DNA from: Serinus canaria
Lineage: Eukaryota > Chordata > Aves > Passeriformes > Fringillidae
Direction of reading: 5' to 3'
Assembly: GCF_022539315.1 (NCBI RefSeq)
Contig: NC_066323.1
Coordinates: 4,751,719 to 4,815,718, forward strand
Length of the DNA stretch: 64,000 bases
Shown: positions 25,101 to 37,800 of the stretch, piece by piece
Layout of the letters: each line of letters begins with the position of its first letter
How positions within the stretch are numbered: the stretch's first letter is position 1
Notes under the pieces: model-generated
What the model was told of the DNA's origin: nothing
The model's database searches: none
What the model saw: the letters and a program-made list of their open reading frames with translations, nothing else
Position numbers and translations under genes: made by a program

Positions 25101-28100
25101 CCAATGCTCATTCAAATCATTGGCAAGAATCCTCCTGACTGCGCTAGAACAAAGAGCAGCTCCTAATTGAACATCGTCAGCCCAGCCGGCACAGGGTGAA
25201 CAAAGGAGAAAATCCTCATTGCCTTGAAAATAATTGGCAAACTGCTCATGGGCTCCAAGTGGTTTAATCTCAGGAATGACATATGGACCCTGTGGATGGA
25301 GCAGAGGAGGTGAGTAAAGCACCCGGCGCTGCCTGCTTGAGCTGGTGATGGTTTTGAGGAAAGACCTTCAGTGTGTCCTGAGCTGCAAACAAGAAATAAC
25401 CCTGCAGCACAATAAGAGGGAAGACTGAATGGATGTGTCCTGTTATTCCATGCCTTTGATCCATTGCAAAGCTTCCAGCTCCCATGGCAGTGTCAGTGGC
25501 TGGTCCACAGCTCTGTACATGAGTGGTGGTTGCTCCTGCAGCCACCTTGACAGGAATAAGGGACTTCCAATCCAAGTTTAAGCCAGTCTGAAGCACAGAA
25601 ACCTTGGGTGTTTTTGCAGTCAGAGGCCATTTGCAAGTGGTCATTTACAGTCTGGGATCCCATAGTTGTATTGCCCCCTTGACTGCTGTCATTCCAAAGG
25701 TTAAAACTCTCAGGTCTCTAACCCCAAGCCAAGGCCTGTTTCTCCCAGCCTGGCACTGCTTCCAGAGGTGCACAGAGCTCTGGACAAACCTGGCATCAAT
25801 CCTTGGACAAGTTGCTTCATCTTTTGCTGTTTCTCAGCATCAGCTGTGAAATGCAGACACATATTTGGCTGATTTACTGATTTGGTGTGTGAGTCCCCCT
25901 GGTTCCATCCTTTGCTAATCCTTCTCAGCCTGCACAGCACAATGTCACTCTGATCATGGCAGAAGTCTCCAGGCATTGCTGCACTCCAGACAAATGCCTT
26001 TTCTCTTTATTCTTCCTTCTTAATTTGTCCTTATTTAAACAACAAGAAGCACACTCACATTTCTGGCGTTTGTGTTTAGATTTTCAACATCTGCTGTTAT
26101 CCCTGGCAGGTTCCCCCTGTACTGCCCTGCATGGCACCAGGACGGTGAGGCACACACACAGAACCCCTCTGAGCCTTCTGATGCCTCCATCCCACTTTTG
26201 ATTCTCACTTCCTTGGTCACAGGGAGTACTACATGCAGGTCAGGACCAATGCTTGCTATAAGGGCTTATAAAGGAAAATTGCACTACTTGAAAAATTCCA
26301 AATTCTTAGAAAAAGAAATTTCAGTTTCTTTTGCAAAAAGAAGCACAAGGATTAAAGCTCTGTGAGTATGGCCTGTGTCCAACCCCAAATACTCCCAAGT
26401 AAGAGACTTTTTGTTGAAGGTCTCCAAGGCTCAATGCACAGGACCAAAGGGAGCTGTGAGGTAGGAAACTAGGAATTTCCAGAGGCAGGGACACAGGTGG
26501 AATGACAATGTCTGAATATGATTTCAGGGCTGGCCACTGAAAAATACTTAGGGACCTAACCACTCAAAACCCAAAGGACCAGTTGAGATGTGTAGGAAAG
26601 TTAAAAGCCTGTCTCTCACTGAAATACATGAAGGCTTAAAGCACTGAGCTGGGGTCCTGATTCCTGGTGAACACCTCTCCATATGGCCCATGGAAATCCA
26701 GGCAGCAAGGATTTTCACTGCGAGACTGATGAGCCTGTGAGACACTCTGAAATCAGATTTTACTTAAGGAAATACTATTTATGAAATTATTATTTAAGAT
26801 CCTCAAACAGGGACCCAACTCATTACCATTTCGAAAAAAGAAATCTCCCAATACATGGAATGATATTCCCAGGCCAGAATGAGGGACCACTCCCTGCCCC
26901 ATCACAAATCAATATCAAATATTAAATGTGATGTGTAATGTTATGCAGTGGGATCAGCTGCTCTGTCATGTGGGGATTTTGGACAAGTAATGTTGATCAG
27001 CAACAGACCTCACTCTTTGTACCTTGAGAGTGACTAAATGAGAGTTCAACTGAGCACAAGGTACAAAAGAATGGGAAAATAGCTCCTATTTAGACCATGT
27101 AATGCATCTTTCTGCATGAAATGCCATATTTCTTTTCTTTTTTTCCCCAGCTTTTAAAGATAGAGGGATTAATCTCTAAAGAACAAAGATATGAGCTTTC
27201 TTCCTACTTCTGACACAGGCACTTCATTGATATTCAGAAGTATCTGCCTCGTATTTACAGAACCATCCACCACTAAATTTGAAATCTGTAAAATGTGACT
27301 GAATAAGAACTGAAGCAGTTTTGACAACACACCTCTAGGAGCACCTTAGGGGATGTCAGAAAAAAAAGGGGAACTTTCTTCTTTCAAGATATGAGTCTTT
27401 ATATTCTGTGTTTTTTCCCCTCTTTGCCAGTTCAGGCCAATATGAGTTTCCACACCACGACCAAGCCCACGCAGGTGATGTGGCAAGCGTGGATCCAAAG
27501 GTGCTCTGCAATCTCTGCTCCATCTGGCCACTTGGTGGTGCAGAATAATAAGAGATATTTCTCTACGTGCTGGTGAGGAGCAGAGCAGGGCTCCTGGACC
27601 TCTCCCTGAGCCCATCTCCAGGCATGCACAGCTCCTGTGAGAGCAGAGTCAAAGGCAGCTCTTGGGGCGTGACGGCTGCTGACACCAACAGCCCGTGCCC
27701 AGCCAAATCCTTGGCAGCAGCCACGCAGGTCCGTGACAGGAAAATGGATGGTGAGGGTATGGAAATAGGCAAAATTTTCTGGAATGCACCAAGGTGTTGC
27801 GCTTCCAAAGGAGACAAGGAATTGGCGTTGTTGCTAAATGTTTGTGTGTTCATTGACCGTGGTAAACACTGGGAAATTCATGGGGGCAGGACTCAAGGTC
27901 AGCTCCTTAATCCTTGGCTGCTCCCCTTGAGCTGCAGAGAAAGGAGAGAAGCCCAGAAGGGGAGAGGAGGATTTCTCTGCAGATGGCAGAGCCTCAGGAA
28001 TAATCACAGCCTGTGCACATTAGAGTAACTTTCACACTCCTGTGCTATTCAGCCCTAATTGCTGCTAAAACCGAGAGGCTGATAAATGGCTGAAAATTAC

Positions 28101-29772
28101 CTGTGCATCTACTTCAAGTGAGCTCACCTGGATCTGCAGTCAGTGGTACTGTTAGTCCTGTGCAGAGCTCCTGTTTGGAAAGGGTAAGTATAGCTCTGTT
28201 TTTTCAGTTTAACAGAACTTTAATATTCATACTCAGGTCAGCTCTGATGCAGACACCTGGGCTTTTGGAGATCTCTAATACAATAGCACTGAGCCTGAGA
28301 TATAAGATGCAAAATAAGCTGTAGCTCTCTTCTGGATGACCTTGCTTGTTTTCTTCTGAGATTAGAAAAGGAAAGTGATGTTTATAACTGAAATAAGCAG
28401 AAAGTAGTAATTTTAAGGCAATTATGCTGTTTGAAAAGTGTACAAAATAGTAACACTTAATTTTTAAATACCTTCATAGATTCTAATTACATGTAACCTC
28501 ATTACTCTGATGGCATGGAGATGTTTGGAAACCATTACATGAGGAGAGATAAACAGAATACTGAGCAGGTATGAAATTGCTACTGTCTGGTTTGACTTAT
28601 GTATAGACTAGCCCCAAAATGGGGTAAAATGTTGTCATATGTGTTCAATATTTTGATGTTGGTAATTCCTGCAGAGGACTGACTAGAAGTTCCTTTTGAA
28701 CATTTCCCTAGTGAGCCTTAAATGCATTGGGAAAGTGCTATAAAACACTTCTGTCCTGCCAAACCCTCCCAGGCTGGTGATGGGCACCCTTGCTGTCTCT
28801 GCTGGAGTTTCTGAGCTGTTAGCCCATTGCTAGAAAGCAGAAATAAGTTTCATATGAGGAAATGGCCCCTGTGTTTAGAGCAGATTTATTGTATTTGTTA
28901 TTATCCATCCCAACTTGCTGCACGGTGTCGAGATTGCTCTGCAATGATAAAAGAATGTTTCTCATTTAATGGCAAGTGCCACTTAAGGACACAGAAGCTG
29001 CTTTCCAAACGTGAGCTGAGAGAGGCACAGGCAAATCAGGAGCCTTTTAAAATGACAGCAGGTGATCAGGAAAGCATCTCCCTAAGCCCAGTGAGACTGG
29101 GATCTCCATGGCCTGGTAGGGAACAAGCACTAGGGATGGGTGTGATGGGCAGACCCAGGAGGAGTGGGAGGAACCTGTGCCAGTGTTGGCTGCACAGTGG
29201 AGCCTTTTGGGGAAGGGAGGGGATGGGATGGCTGGGATGAGCTGCTGGTGACAGAGATGCAGTGAAACATCCAGAGGGACATGGTCCATGCTTGTTCTGG
29301 ACTTCCTCTGCTCCCTAAGTTAGGGACAGACCTTGAGCTGTCACAGGCTGGGTTTACTTCTGTCAGGGGCAGTGGAAACGCTAGAATTGAAGGCTTCCTC
29401 TTGCCCCTGATGGGATCCTGTGCTGATCCCTGTGGGATAAAGCTGCTGTTTGGCAGTTTCAGGTGATAAAGAAGAATATGTGTGGCACAGAGATGATGTT
29501 TGGTAGATTTTAGACATGGACTAATATTGTATGTTGGGGTCATAAAAAATAATAGGCCATGTGGGCTTTCCTTTGGGCTTTGACTGATCCCAGAGCTGCT
29601 TTCCTGGGCCCAGTTTATGAAGGGTTCCCAGGAGTGCTGCACTTCTAAGGATGGAAGTCACAAACCATCAGAAACTCTTGGACCCTTTCCATATGGGAAA
29701 AACCAGATCCAATTTCATTCTTTTTCCCATTTCATTCCTAGTCCTGGGTCATGTGTCCACCTGGCACTGGTT
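25101..29772. other. noncoding stretch
   Basis: No supported gene. An open minus-strand segment at 25047-25289 follows a fine acceptor (ctcctctgctccatccacag) but has no usable donor before its stop, so it is not called. GC-richer patches at 27430-28030 and 29000-29500 produce long overlapping ORFs in several frames on both strands, without coding signal. Confidence 0.5.
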
Positions 29773-29801
29773 TTATTGCAGGATCAATGCTCCTGCAATA
29801 A
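29773..29801. repeat. perfect 11-bp inverted repeat, 7-nt loop
   Basis: The arms 'ttattgcagga' (29773-29783) and 'tcctgcaataa' (29791-29801) pair perfectly around the loop 'tcaatgc'. The stem is too short for a microRNA precursor. Function unknown. Confidence 0.9.
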
Positions 29802-31017
29802 TGGTGTAAATGAGCCCTCCCCAGCTGTGGGAGCACTCCCTGTCCTTGTGGGTGAGCCCTGAGGGCTTCTCTGTGATCAGAGGGGGCTGAAAGGGGGGGT
29901 TCTGTCACTATGACAACAGATTTGTTTGGTTTTCTTACTAGAACTGGATTTTTTTTTTTTTTAAATTTAATTCAGTTTAGAAAAACTGGAACAATTAGGA
30001 TAGAGGCAGAAGATAAACTTTGCTTTTTCCCAAGAGGAGGCCTAGGCAGGATGCACAGGCAGGGAGCAGGGTGGCAGGTGTGGGCAGGAGGCAGGCAGCT
30101 GGTATCCCCAACCCCAAGGATTTACACATCTTTCCTTAGCACAACTGTGTGCCTCATAAAACAAACCCAGGCATAAAAACTAACCCAAATAATTCACCTT
30201 GCTTTCTCACACCGCCTTTTCAAGCCTGACTAAAAGGGGACACAAACCTGAACTCTTCCAGAGGGCTGAGGTTTACTGCTTGCAGAGCTGGTTTGCTTTT
30301 CAGCTGATGGAATTGTATAGATTATATGATTTTTAATTTTTTTTTTCTAACCAGAATGTCAAAAAGCTGAGTCAGCCATCCCACAGCTATTAAGATCCTA
30401 AAACTTCTTCCTCCTTACGGATTGCTTACCCTACTCTGTGCAGTCAGATGAAGATGAGTTGTTTGTTCTGGCAGAGGGACAGACAGTCTGTTTTCCTCTA
30501 CATGTATACAACTAATTTCAAGTCACTGGTGTTCCAACTGGTGATAAAAGAGCTATCTTAAGCTTTTCACAGAACACAGTGACACTGTTAAATCAGCACA
30601 GCGTTTTGATTAGCAGAAAGATGAGAGCTATACAGCTTAATGAGAAAAAGGGGCAGAATACCTTTGGTACTTGGAGGTTTGGACCTCTAGTTTTAAAGGT
30701 AAGGAAGAAAAACTCCTCTCATGCCTTATTGCTCATCTGGTTAGACCTTTCCTTGTGGATGTGTAGCAGGCAGCTGTGAGAGCACAGCCCGTGGGCTTGG
30801 GGACTTGAAGGACACACAGGCTCTGCTAACTCCTCCTCCAGGAGCTTTGAGGCTCATCTTTTGGTGCATGTTCCTTTTCTAGGACTCTGATCCTTGGAAG
30901 TAGGGTTGGGTGGTGTCTGTTCTGTCCTCAGAGGCAGCAGGGACCTCTGAGGTTCTTTTGTGGGTCATCCCCCAGCACAGACATGTCCCTCATCTCATCT
31001 TTCCCTGGGGCAGCTGT
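29802..31017. other. noncoding stretch
   Basis: No supported gene. A T run lies near 29949-29961. A splice-flanked 38-nt window near 30428-30465 on the minus strand (acceptor cccctctgccag-like, donor GTAGG|GTAAGC) is too short to call. Confidence 0.5.
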
Positions 31018-31150
31018 CACAGAATCATTCAGGTTGGAAAGGAGCTCTGAGATCACTGAGACCAACCTTTGAGTGATCACCTTGTCACACAGACCATGGC
31101 ACCGAGTGCCATATCCAGCCATTCCCTGGACACCTCCAGGAATGGAGTCC
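31018..31150 (-). mobile_element. CR1 LINE 3' end, reverse orientation
   Basis: Read on the plus strand this is a reverse-complemented CR1 3' end: 'cacagaatcattcaggttgg', then 'gagctctgagatcactgag', 'accaacctttgagtgatcac', 'accatggcaccgagtgcc' and 'ccctggacacctccaggaa'. These are the standard family phrases in the standard order. The element's 3' end is at 31018. Beyond about 31150 the match fades, so the copy is strongly 5'-truncated. Confidence 0.87.
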
Positions 31151-32140
31151 TTGCATTGCTAGGAAGGTCAGGTTCTCCTTGGCCTTCTCCAAGAGCATTT
31201 TCTTGGTTTTAAGACAGAAGTGAGCCCAGGACCCTTTCCTGAACCTTCCATTCTGGTGACTGAGGGATTTTTGATCAGCTGTGAGAACGTGTCCTTTGGC
31301 AGGACACTTCCCGTGCTGCTGCTGTTGGAGGCTGATCCTCTGGCTAAATGGTAATTCCAGTCTGAATTTATACACAACACATTTATGCATGCTTCTTCAA
31401 GGACCAGGATGGTCTTTCCACTGAAATGGGTTTTCTCCCTGCTGAGGTTTAAATCTTCAGTGTTTGTCCAGAGCAGTCTTCCAACATGAGAGATACCACA
31501 ACAGGGGAAAAATATTTACCAAGTGGCACCTTAGGGTTAGTGATTGCAGCTGTTTGGAATTGTTTGCAGTTGCTGTGACCCCACAGTGGTGTTTCTGGGA
31601 CTGCCTTGCAGTGCCAAATGGCCTTAGGCTGCAGTCTGCATGGGCATCCCATCCCTGTGCTATCCCAGAAGGATCCCTGAGCAGCTGACAAAATTCACAA
31701 TACATGCAGATATCAGTCTTTACATTAATTCAGACCTCCTTGCATTTAGGCTCCTTCCTGTGCTTATTCTCCTGGTCCTGGGCTGTGTGAGTGAAAACTG
31801 CACTCAGAGGACTTTGAGAGAGGCTTAAATTACAGCTGAGCCTTCTCTAACCTCTGACTTTCTCTGAACCAGAGAATTCAGTCTGGCATGTCTTCAGAGA
31901 CAAAATCTCAGGGGATCTCAGCTTGATGGGTAGGCTGAGTCAAATGTGATTATCTGTGGTGTTTGTGCCAAGCTGAGCTGCTCCCAGCCAGCCACTACTG
32001 CTCACAGCCCCTTGCACTGCTCTGGGGGTGCTCCTGTGCAGCAACTTAAAATCCACACAGGGGGTGAGAAGGCAAGGGATGCCCAACAACAAGTAAAGGA
32101 ATAAAATGGCCAGCTTCTCATTTTAAAAAAGGCAGGAAGA

Positions 32141-32361
32141 AATGAAGTTTCAAGCTGCATCAAGGGAAAAACAGGTTGGATATTAGGAAAAAAGTTGTTT
32201 TCAGAGTGATAAAGTTCTGGAATGGCAACCAGGGAGTCACCGTCCCTGGGTGTGTTTAAAACAGACTGGGTGTGGCACTGGGTGCCAGGGTTTAGGTGAG
32301 GTGTTGGGGATGGGTTGGACTTGATGATCTTGAAGGTCTTTTCCAGTTTGGTGATTCTGTA
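32141..32361 (+). mobile_element. CR1 LINE, 5'-truncated 3' end
   Basis: CR1 phrases in order: 'agtttcaagctgcatcaagg', 'ggttggatattaggaaaaa', 'gagtcaccgtccctgg', 'gtgtggcactgggtgcc', 'gggttggacttgatgatctt', 'gaaggtcttttccag', and the tail 'gtgattctgt' at 32351-32360. The 3' end is to the right. Together with the reverse copy at 31018 it forms a divergent pair about 1 kb apart. Between them (31151-32140) I see no gene; ORFs at 31085-31390 and 31449-31828 overlap on both strands. Confidence 0.9.
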
Positions 32362-32516
32362 AATAATGGCTTATGCTACCAATGCCCAGGTTTGTTTTTC
32401 CAGCAGTGTGACTGAGTGTCCCCGTGGCATGGGCTGTCTGTGATGAGCACACTCTGCACCATGAGCAGGGTTTGACTGAGCCCAGTGCCTCCAGAGAGAT
32501 GACAGAAGTGGTGCTA

Positions 32517-32584
32517 AGCTTAGTTTAACACAATCTGCAGAAGCAGCTCTGCACAGTTGCTATAACACTATGTTAAACTAGGCT
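32517..32584. repeat. inverted repeat, 14-bp arms
   Basis: 'agcttagtttaaca' (32517-32530) pairs with 'tgttaaactaggct' (32571-32584) at 13 of 14 positions. Imperfect pairing extends a few bases outward. The 40-nt loop has its own partial self-complementarity around 'tgcagaagcagctctgca'. It may be a small palindromic or MITE-like remnant. No target duplication is apparent. Confidence 0.8.
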
Positions 32585-34670
32585 AAACTCTGAGTACTGC
32601 TACAGTCACTGCTTTTGGAACCACGCTGGAGTCAGTCTGTCAGAATGTTCCTCTCCTTTACAAAATACATCATCTCCTTGAAAATCATCTAGTTTCCTGA
32701 AAGCTACTCAATGTGGGGAAAAAAGGCTGACAGTGTTCCCTCCTGCCTGCTGATGTAGTAAATTTCCTGATTCCTTATCTGCAGTGACACCAACCACAAA
32801 TTTATATTCATTTCTGAAATCATATTTATGGACAGCTTCTCTGATCATATCATCTTCTCAAATATGCCCATGTATTTGTATTACTTCTCAAGAAAGCTCA
32901 GTCTTTGAAAGCATATTTTGAAAAAAACCCCAAACATTTATTATTGTTACTATATTTAAATATCTTCAACCTGACTTAAAGGGAAAAGCCTCCTTTCCTT
33001 CCCAGCACCCCAAACAAATCCCCTTTTTTCACTTCATCTGTTGGGATACTGGAGAATTTGGGGATTTGGAAGTATCCCAGGCAGGATTCCCCACCTGTCA
33101 CAAAGCAACATATGGTCCTAACAGAGCTCTGAAACACCTGGCTGAGCAGTGAGCCTCACCTGTTGATAATTCAGGAGGTGACAATTTCTGTCTGAATCAG
33201 CACACCAACAAGATTTCAGGAAGAAGAGGCACTTCACAGATCTCCTTTTACATCTCACTGATAACAATCACAACACTTTATTCTCTTCCAACAAAATGTT
33301 TCTCTTCCTTAGCTTGGAAACAGCTTTGTCTGAATGGTGAGCAGTGTTTTGAGATTAAAGAACAAAGGTTGGGTGGGTTTATGGGCAGGAGAAATATTCC
33401 AGATGTCTCTGAAATTTCATTTCTTAAGAAATTTAGAAAAAGTGTTCTGTGTCTCTTGCTTGGGAGGTGATTTCTTCTGTCTGAACTGTCTAGTGAAAGC
33501 CAGGGGAGATGTCTTTGACATAATCCCTGTGTGTCCTGCTGAAGGAAAAGTGCTTGTCCCGGAGTCTTTGGCAGAAGTCCCACATGGAAAATTGAAGTTC
33601 ATCTTCCCAAATCCTCTCTGCAAGTCTCCTTGTCTGCCTGGATCGAGTCTTCTTCCACTCCCTGTGCTGCTTTGCTGCTGTTTTAGTGGCTTCAGAGCTG
33701 CACCACCAGCATCCATCTTAAAAGATGAGCAAAGTGACCCCTTCAGTCTCTTGGCTAACTCACACTGGCTGCTCTGCCATTAGTTACCTAATGATTTGTG
33801 AAATATTTTGTGATATACCTTGTGGTCTTCAGCTGAAAGTCCCTTGTAAGTGTCTAATGTTAGCAGTAATGGTGATACATAGCAAGTCACTGTTGCTTTT
33901 CCTCATGCATTTCTCTTCCATTTAAGCATCTTAGGTGGTTAAAAACTTCTGTTGCACGGTGAAACTTTGAGGGTTTTTTGGCAGCAGCAGTGGAAGCACA
34001 CAAGCAGAGCTTCCTCTTGCAGGCTTTCCTCCTGCCAGCAGTTCCCATTCACACCAGCAATCTCTTCAGCTGCACACAAGCTAAATTTTGCAGCATACCA
34101 CAGTGTACCCTGAGATCTTCATTATTTTTTTTCTCTCTTTTTTTTTTTTTTTCTTTTTTCCCCTTCCCTCTCTCTCCACCCTCCATTTGGAGCACATCTG
34201 AGCATCTGCCCAGGGTTTCAGGGAAGCCAGGGAGGGGAAGGTGCTTTGCTTGTGTGGGTGTAACTTTTATCCAGCACAGCTCTGGGACCTGACCAGGGCT
34301 CACACCAGTGCCCAAGAATGAGTGAATGCTCCCACAAGCATTTGCCTAATCACAGCTAGGGATGTAATTAGGATTATTCATGTTATGACAACCAGGAGGT
34401 TTTGATCATGTGCACAAAGCCAGCCCAAAACCCCCACTGGTTCTGGAAATGCCTGGATCTGGGATGACAGCCTCACTGCTGAGAGCTGGAACGAAAGGCA
34501 TGGAGAGAATCCACTCCAGAGCCACAAGCAGTGTGATTTGCAGCTTCAGAATCTCTCTACAAGCACCACGAGCAAGCAGCTTGGTGTAGGTGATTCTGGA
34601 GAGAGGCTGGCTTCAGAATAATGCTCCTTCTAAGGACAAGAAACAAGTTTAAATTTTTATTTCTTGAATC
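32585..34670. other. noncoding stretch
   Basis: No supported gene. 33278-33783 is open on both strands at once (149 codons plus, 99 and 101 codons minus), with no acceptor that fits. 34126-34165 is a long pyrimidine tract rich in T. Confidence 0.5.
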
Positions 34671-34810
34671 ATTAAAAGCTTCTGATAGTCACAGTTTAAG
34701 ACACATATTGTATTTACTTATTCTATACAACTCTTAAATGATTAAAAGCTCCTGAGAGTCACAGTTTAAGACACACACTGTATCTACTTATTCTATTCAG
34801 CTCCACACTG
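34671..34810 (+). repeat. 70-bp tandem dimer
   Basis: Unit one starts at 34671 and unit two at 34741, both with 'attaaaagct'. Both continue 'agtcacagtttaagacaca' and 'acttattctat'. Over the first 60 positions I count about seven differences, nearly all T in unit one and C, G or A in unit two. The last ten bases are not conserved. An old local duplication. Confidence 0.93.
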
Positions 34811-37800
34811 TCTCAAATGCAATATGGGCTCTTTCTCTTGACAGCTGTGACATAGGAACAAGCACTATTCAAATTTTTATTGAAGTTATACTATAAATGC
34901 AATTTCATTAGGGTTTTGTGTATTGCTCTAGGGAAAAAAAAATCCTGTGGTAATATTTTATATTGCTTTTAGCTTGCAGTAATCAAAACTGCTGCAGCAG
35001 AACTTGATGCTGAGCCCTGCCTCTGCAAACAGGAGTGGCAGGTGCCTGACCCATCTACCTGTGCATCTGGAATGTATTTAATGTTAACTTGGAAGACTCT
35101 GAGACACTTTCTGCACAAGTGATAGGTTCTACGTGGGTGGACCTTGGCATGTTTCTTAGACCTTAACTTTAATAGATGCAGCTCCAGGTGTAACAAATTA
35201 CAGGCTTTAAGTCAATATCAGAAAAGATGAAAGGATAAAAATAGAAGCTCAGCAGTTAGATTGGCAGGCAGGGTGGCCTTTTGATGGGAGCAAGGGGAGG
35301 GCAGGAGTGACAGCTCCTTCTACATCCAATTAGTTCCACCTGTGAGATCTCCAAGAAGCATCTGGATTCTCAGGTCAGCAGCATTTCTCCTGGTCCTTGG
35401 AATAAAGATAAACAGATGGTGCTCTAACATGCAAAGTTTAGTATTTATCATTTCATACATGCTTTAAAAAGTACTTAATGATAGATTAGGGCTTCAGCAA
35501 AGAGATTAACACTACATTCTGATTCAATGAAAGCCTGCAAACCAGCTCTTGTTTCCTCAGTGAGAGTTTTGAACATCGTGGTAACATAAAAAACTGCCTT
35601 TATGATTTCAGTATATTAATAATCACAGACCTAGTCCTTTTCCTAACCAAATCATCATTCATCCTCTTGAAATTATGATGTAAATATAGATGCAGACACA
35701 TTCAGTAATGAATTCTCATTTATGAGAACACACAGAACATTTTAGAAGACCAACACCTGTCTCTTCACTATGTATTCAACACTTGTGACCTGCATGCCTG
35801 TGGCCTTCAGATGGAGCTTTTAAAATAAGTTAAAACCTAAAAGGGCCTCGAAGATGGCACAAACCTGTGAATCAAATTAGCTCTGCAGGTTTTCTCCAAG
35901 GCACACAGGAGAAGGCCTGAAGCTGTGAATGGTTACATTTGCATTTGCCAGTAACTGGATAAATAAGGATATTTCTGTTTGGGCAGAGTAAATTTTATCT
36001 GAGCAGAGCTGCTCTGTGCCTTGGAGATTCAGTCCTGCTGAAGACCACCCTGATCTGGTGTAGCCTCTCAGAACTGTGCTTCCAACATGTGAAAGAGCTG
36101 CTCAGAAAGCTGTATGGAGAGAAAGCATCTCCCTGCAGGAGCTGCCTGGCTGGGGAGAAGGCGTGTGTGTGTGTGCGTGTGGAAACCCAGTGACAAATGA
36201 GCTCATAACTTCAGGCATGACTGGAGGAAGCACAGAACTTAGGGACTGGGGGCACATCTGAGCACTCCACTAGTACACAATGCAAGAAACAGCACAGGAT
36301 GTTAAAAATTAGTTGCTCTTAATGAGGGAATGAATCACTCTCAGCAGTAATGAAAAGAAAATGCCTACAGCAAATACTGCAGCTCTGGGCCAAATATGGT
36401 TTAGATGTGAGGTTTGGGCAATATTGATGGTCACCAAATCTAAATGACCAAAACAGGAAATAATATCTGCTTTTAATAACTTGGCCAAACCAGTAATACC
36501 TTATGTAGATGACAACTGGTACTTCTGCAAGCTGTTTCAAAGGAGATTATTGCTGCTGTAAACTGTAGTCACCCCTTGATAATGATAATATTGATTTTTT
36601 TATTATTATTTTTTTTTAATTTTACCCCTCCTCTCCAAGTTATGACTTCTACCATAAGCAATAGCACTATGAGGGGAAAAATTAAAAAATCAATGATTCC
36701 CTGGTAGTTAGCAACACATTTTCTGTAAGACTTGGAGCAGGATGTGCTGGGATAGGCTTATCATAAATATAGAACTGTGGCAGATTTTCATAGGATTAGA
36801 TATCAGCTCTCCATTTTTCCATCTTTATTTTTTTTTTTTACTTGTCTCGAAGAGCTCAACTGCTTGTCTCAATCTATAAATTCTATACTCAAAAATAATA
36901 TAGCATGCCCTAATAGCTTGAGCAAGCAGCAGAAGGCTACCTTTGACTCCTGGTGTTAGGGATTGATTTTTGCTGCACTCTCTGAAGCCTATAGACTAGA
37001 AACAATTTCTGCTGTGCTCCTGCTTTCCCACAAAGTGACCCTTTGCTGTGCTGAGGCTGCTCCAGACCAGTGGCCTTTGTGCAGAGCAGGGCTCATCTCA
37101 TGCCAGCTGTGCACCAAAACTCTGAGGAGCTGCCACTCTGGTTTTTAAATCTGACTCTGAGCTGCTTCAGGTGATTTTGGTGAAAGGGCAAAAAAAGAAA
37201 AAAAAACCAAAAAAAAAATGGAAAGAGGAAAGGATTGTGCAAACAAAGGTTAAGAGGAAAACCCTAATTCCAGGAAGTTTTCCTTCGAACAGGAGCAGAT
37301 GGTGGACCCATCTGGGCAGGCAGAAATATGCCAGGCTGGGCATACTGAGGATGGGCCCATGCTCCAAGAGCCACCTCCAGCCATGAGCATCTTGATGCTA
37401 GGCTGGTTAATCCAGTAATTAATTAGGAGGGCTGAGTTTCAAGAGTGAGGCTTGAAAGGAGAATTGGGAAAGGAAGAAGGTGGTGGACACAGTGGTTGCA
37501 GCACAGTCAGGACAATGTCTACATGAGCTTTGTGCTATGAGCAGAAACATCTTTGGTCTTTTCACTCGTGTGCCTTTCACGGGAGCTTCATGTAAAAAAA
37601 AAGGTATTTTCTAAAGAAACCATCTGGAAATGCTCTGAAAAGCTCTTATTTTGCCCTGAGAAAACTTTAATCAGCAAAACTGCAAATAAAGTCGCTACAT
37701 CTGAAGATTAAAACTTGTGTTCTTGCCAGGTTTTGCCCTCATCTGTCAAATGACTGGGCTAAAGTAAACTTGAAATAGATTTTCATTTATTTTTCAGCTT

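Noticed and set aside
25047..25289. Open minus-strand segment after an excellent acceptor
   Set aside because: No usable donor before the stop codon; it adjoins the candidate conserved noncoding block, which could explain its CpG content.
29773..29801. Hairpin considered as a microRNA precursor
   Set aside because: An 11-bp stem with a 7-nt loop is far too short.
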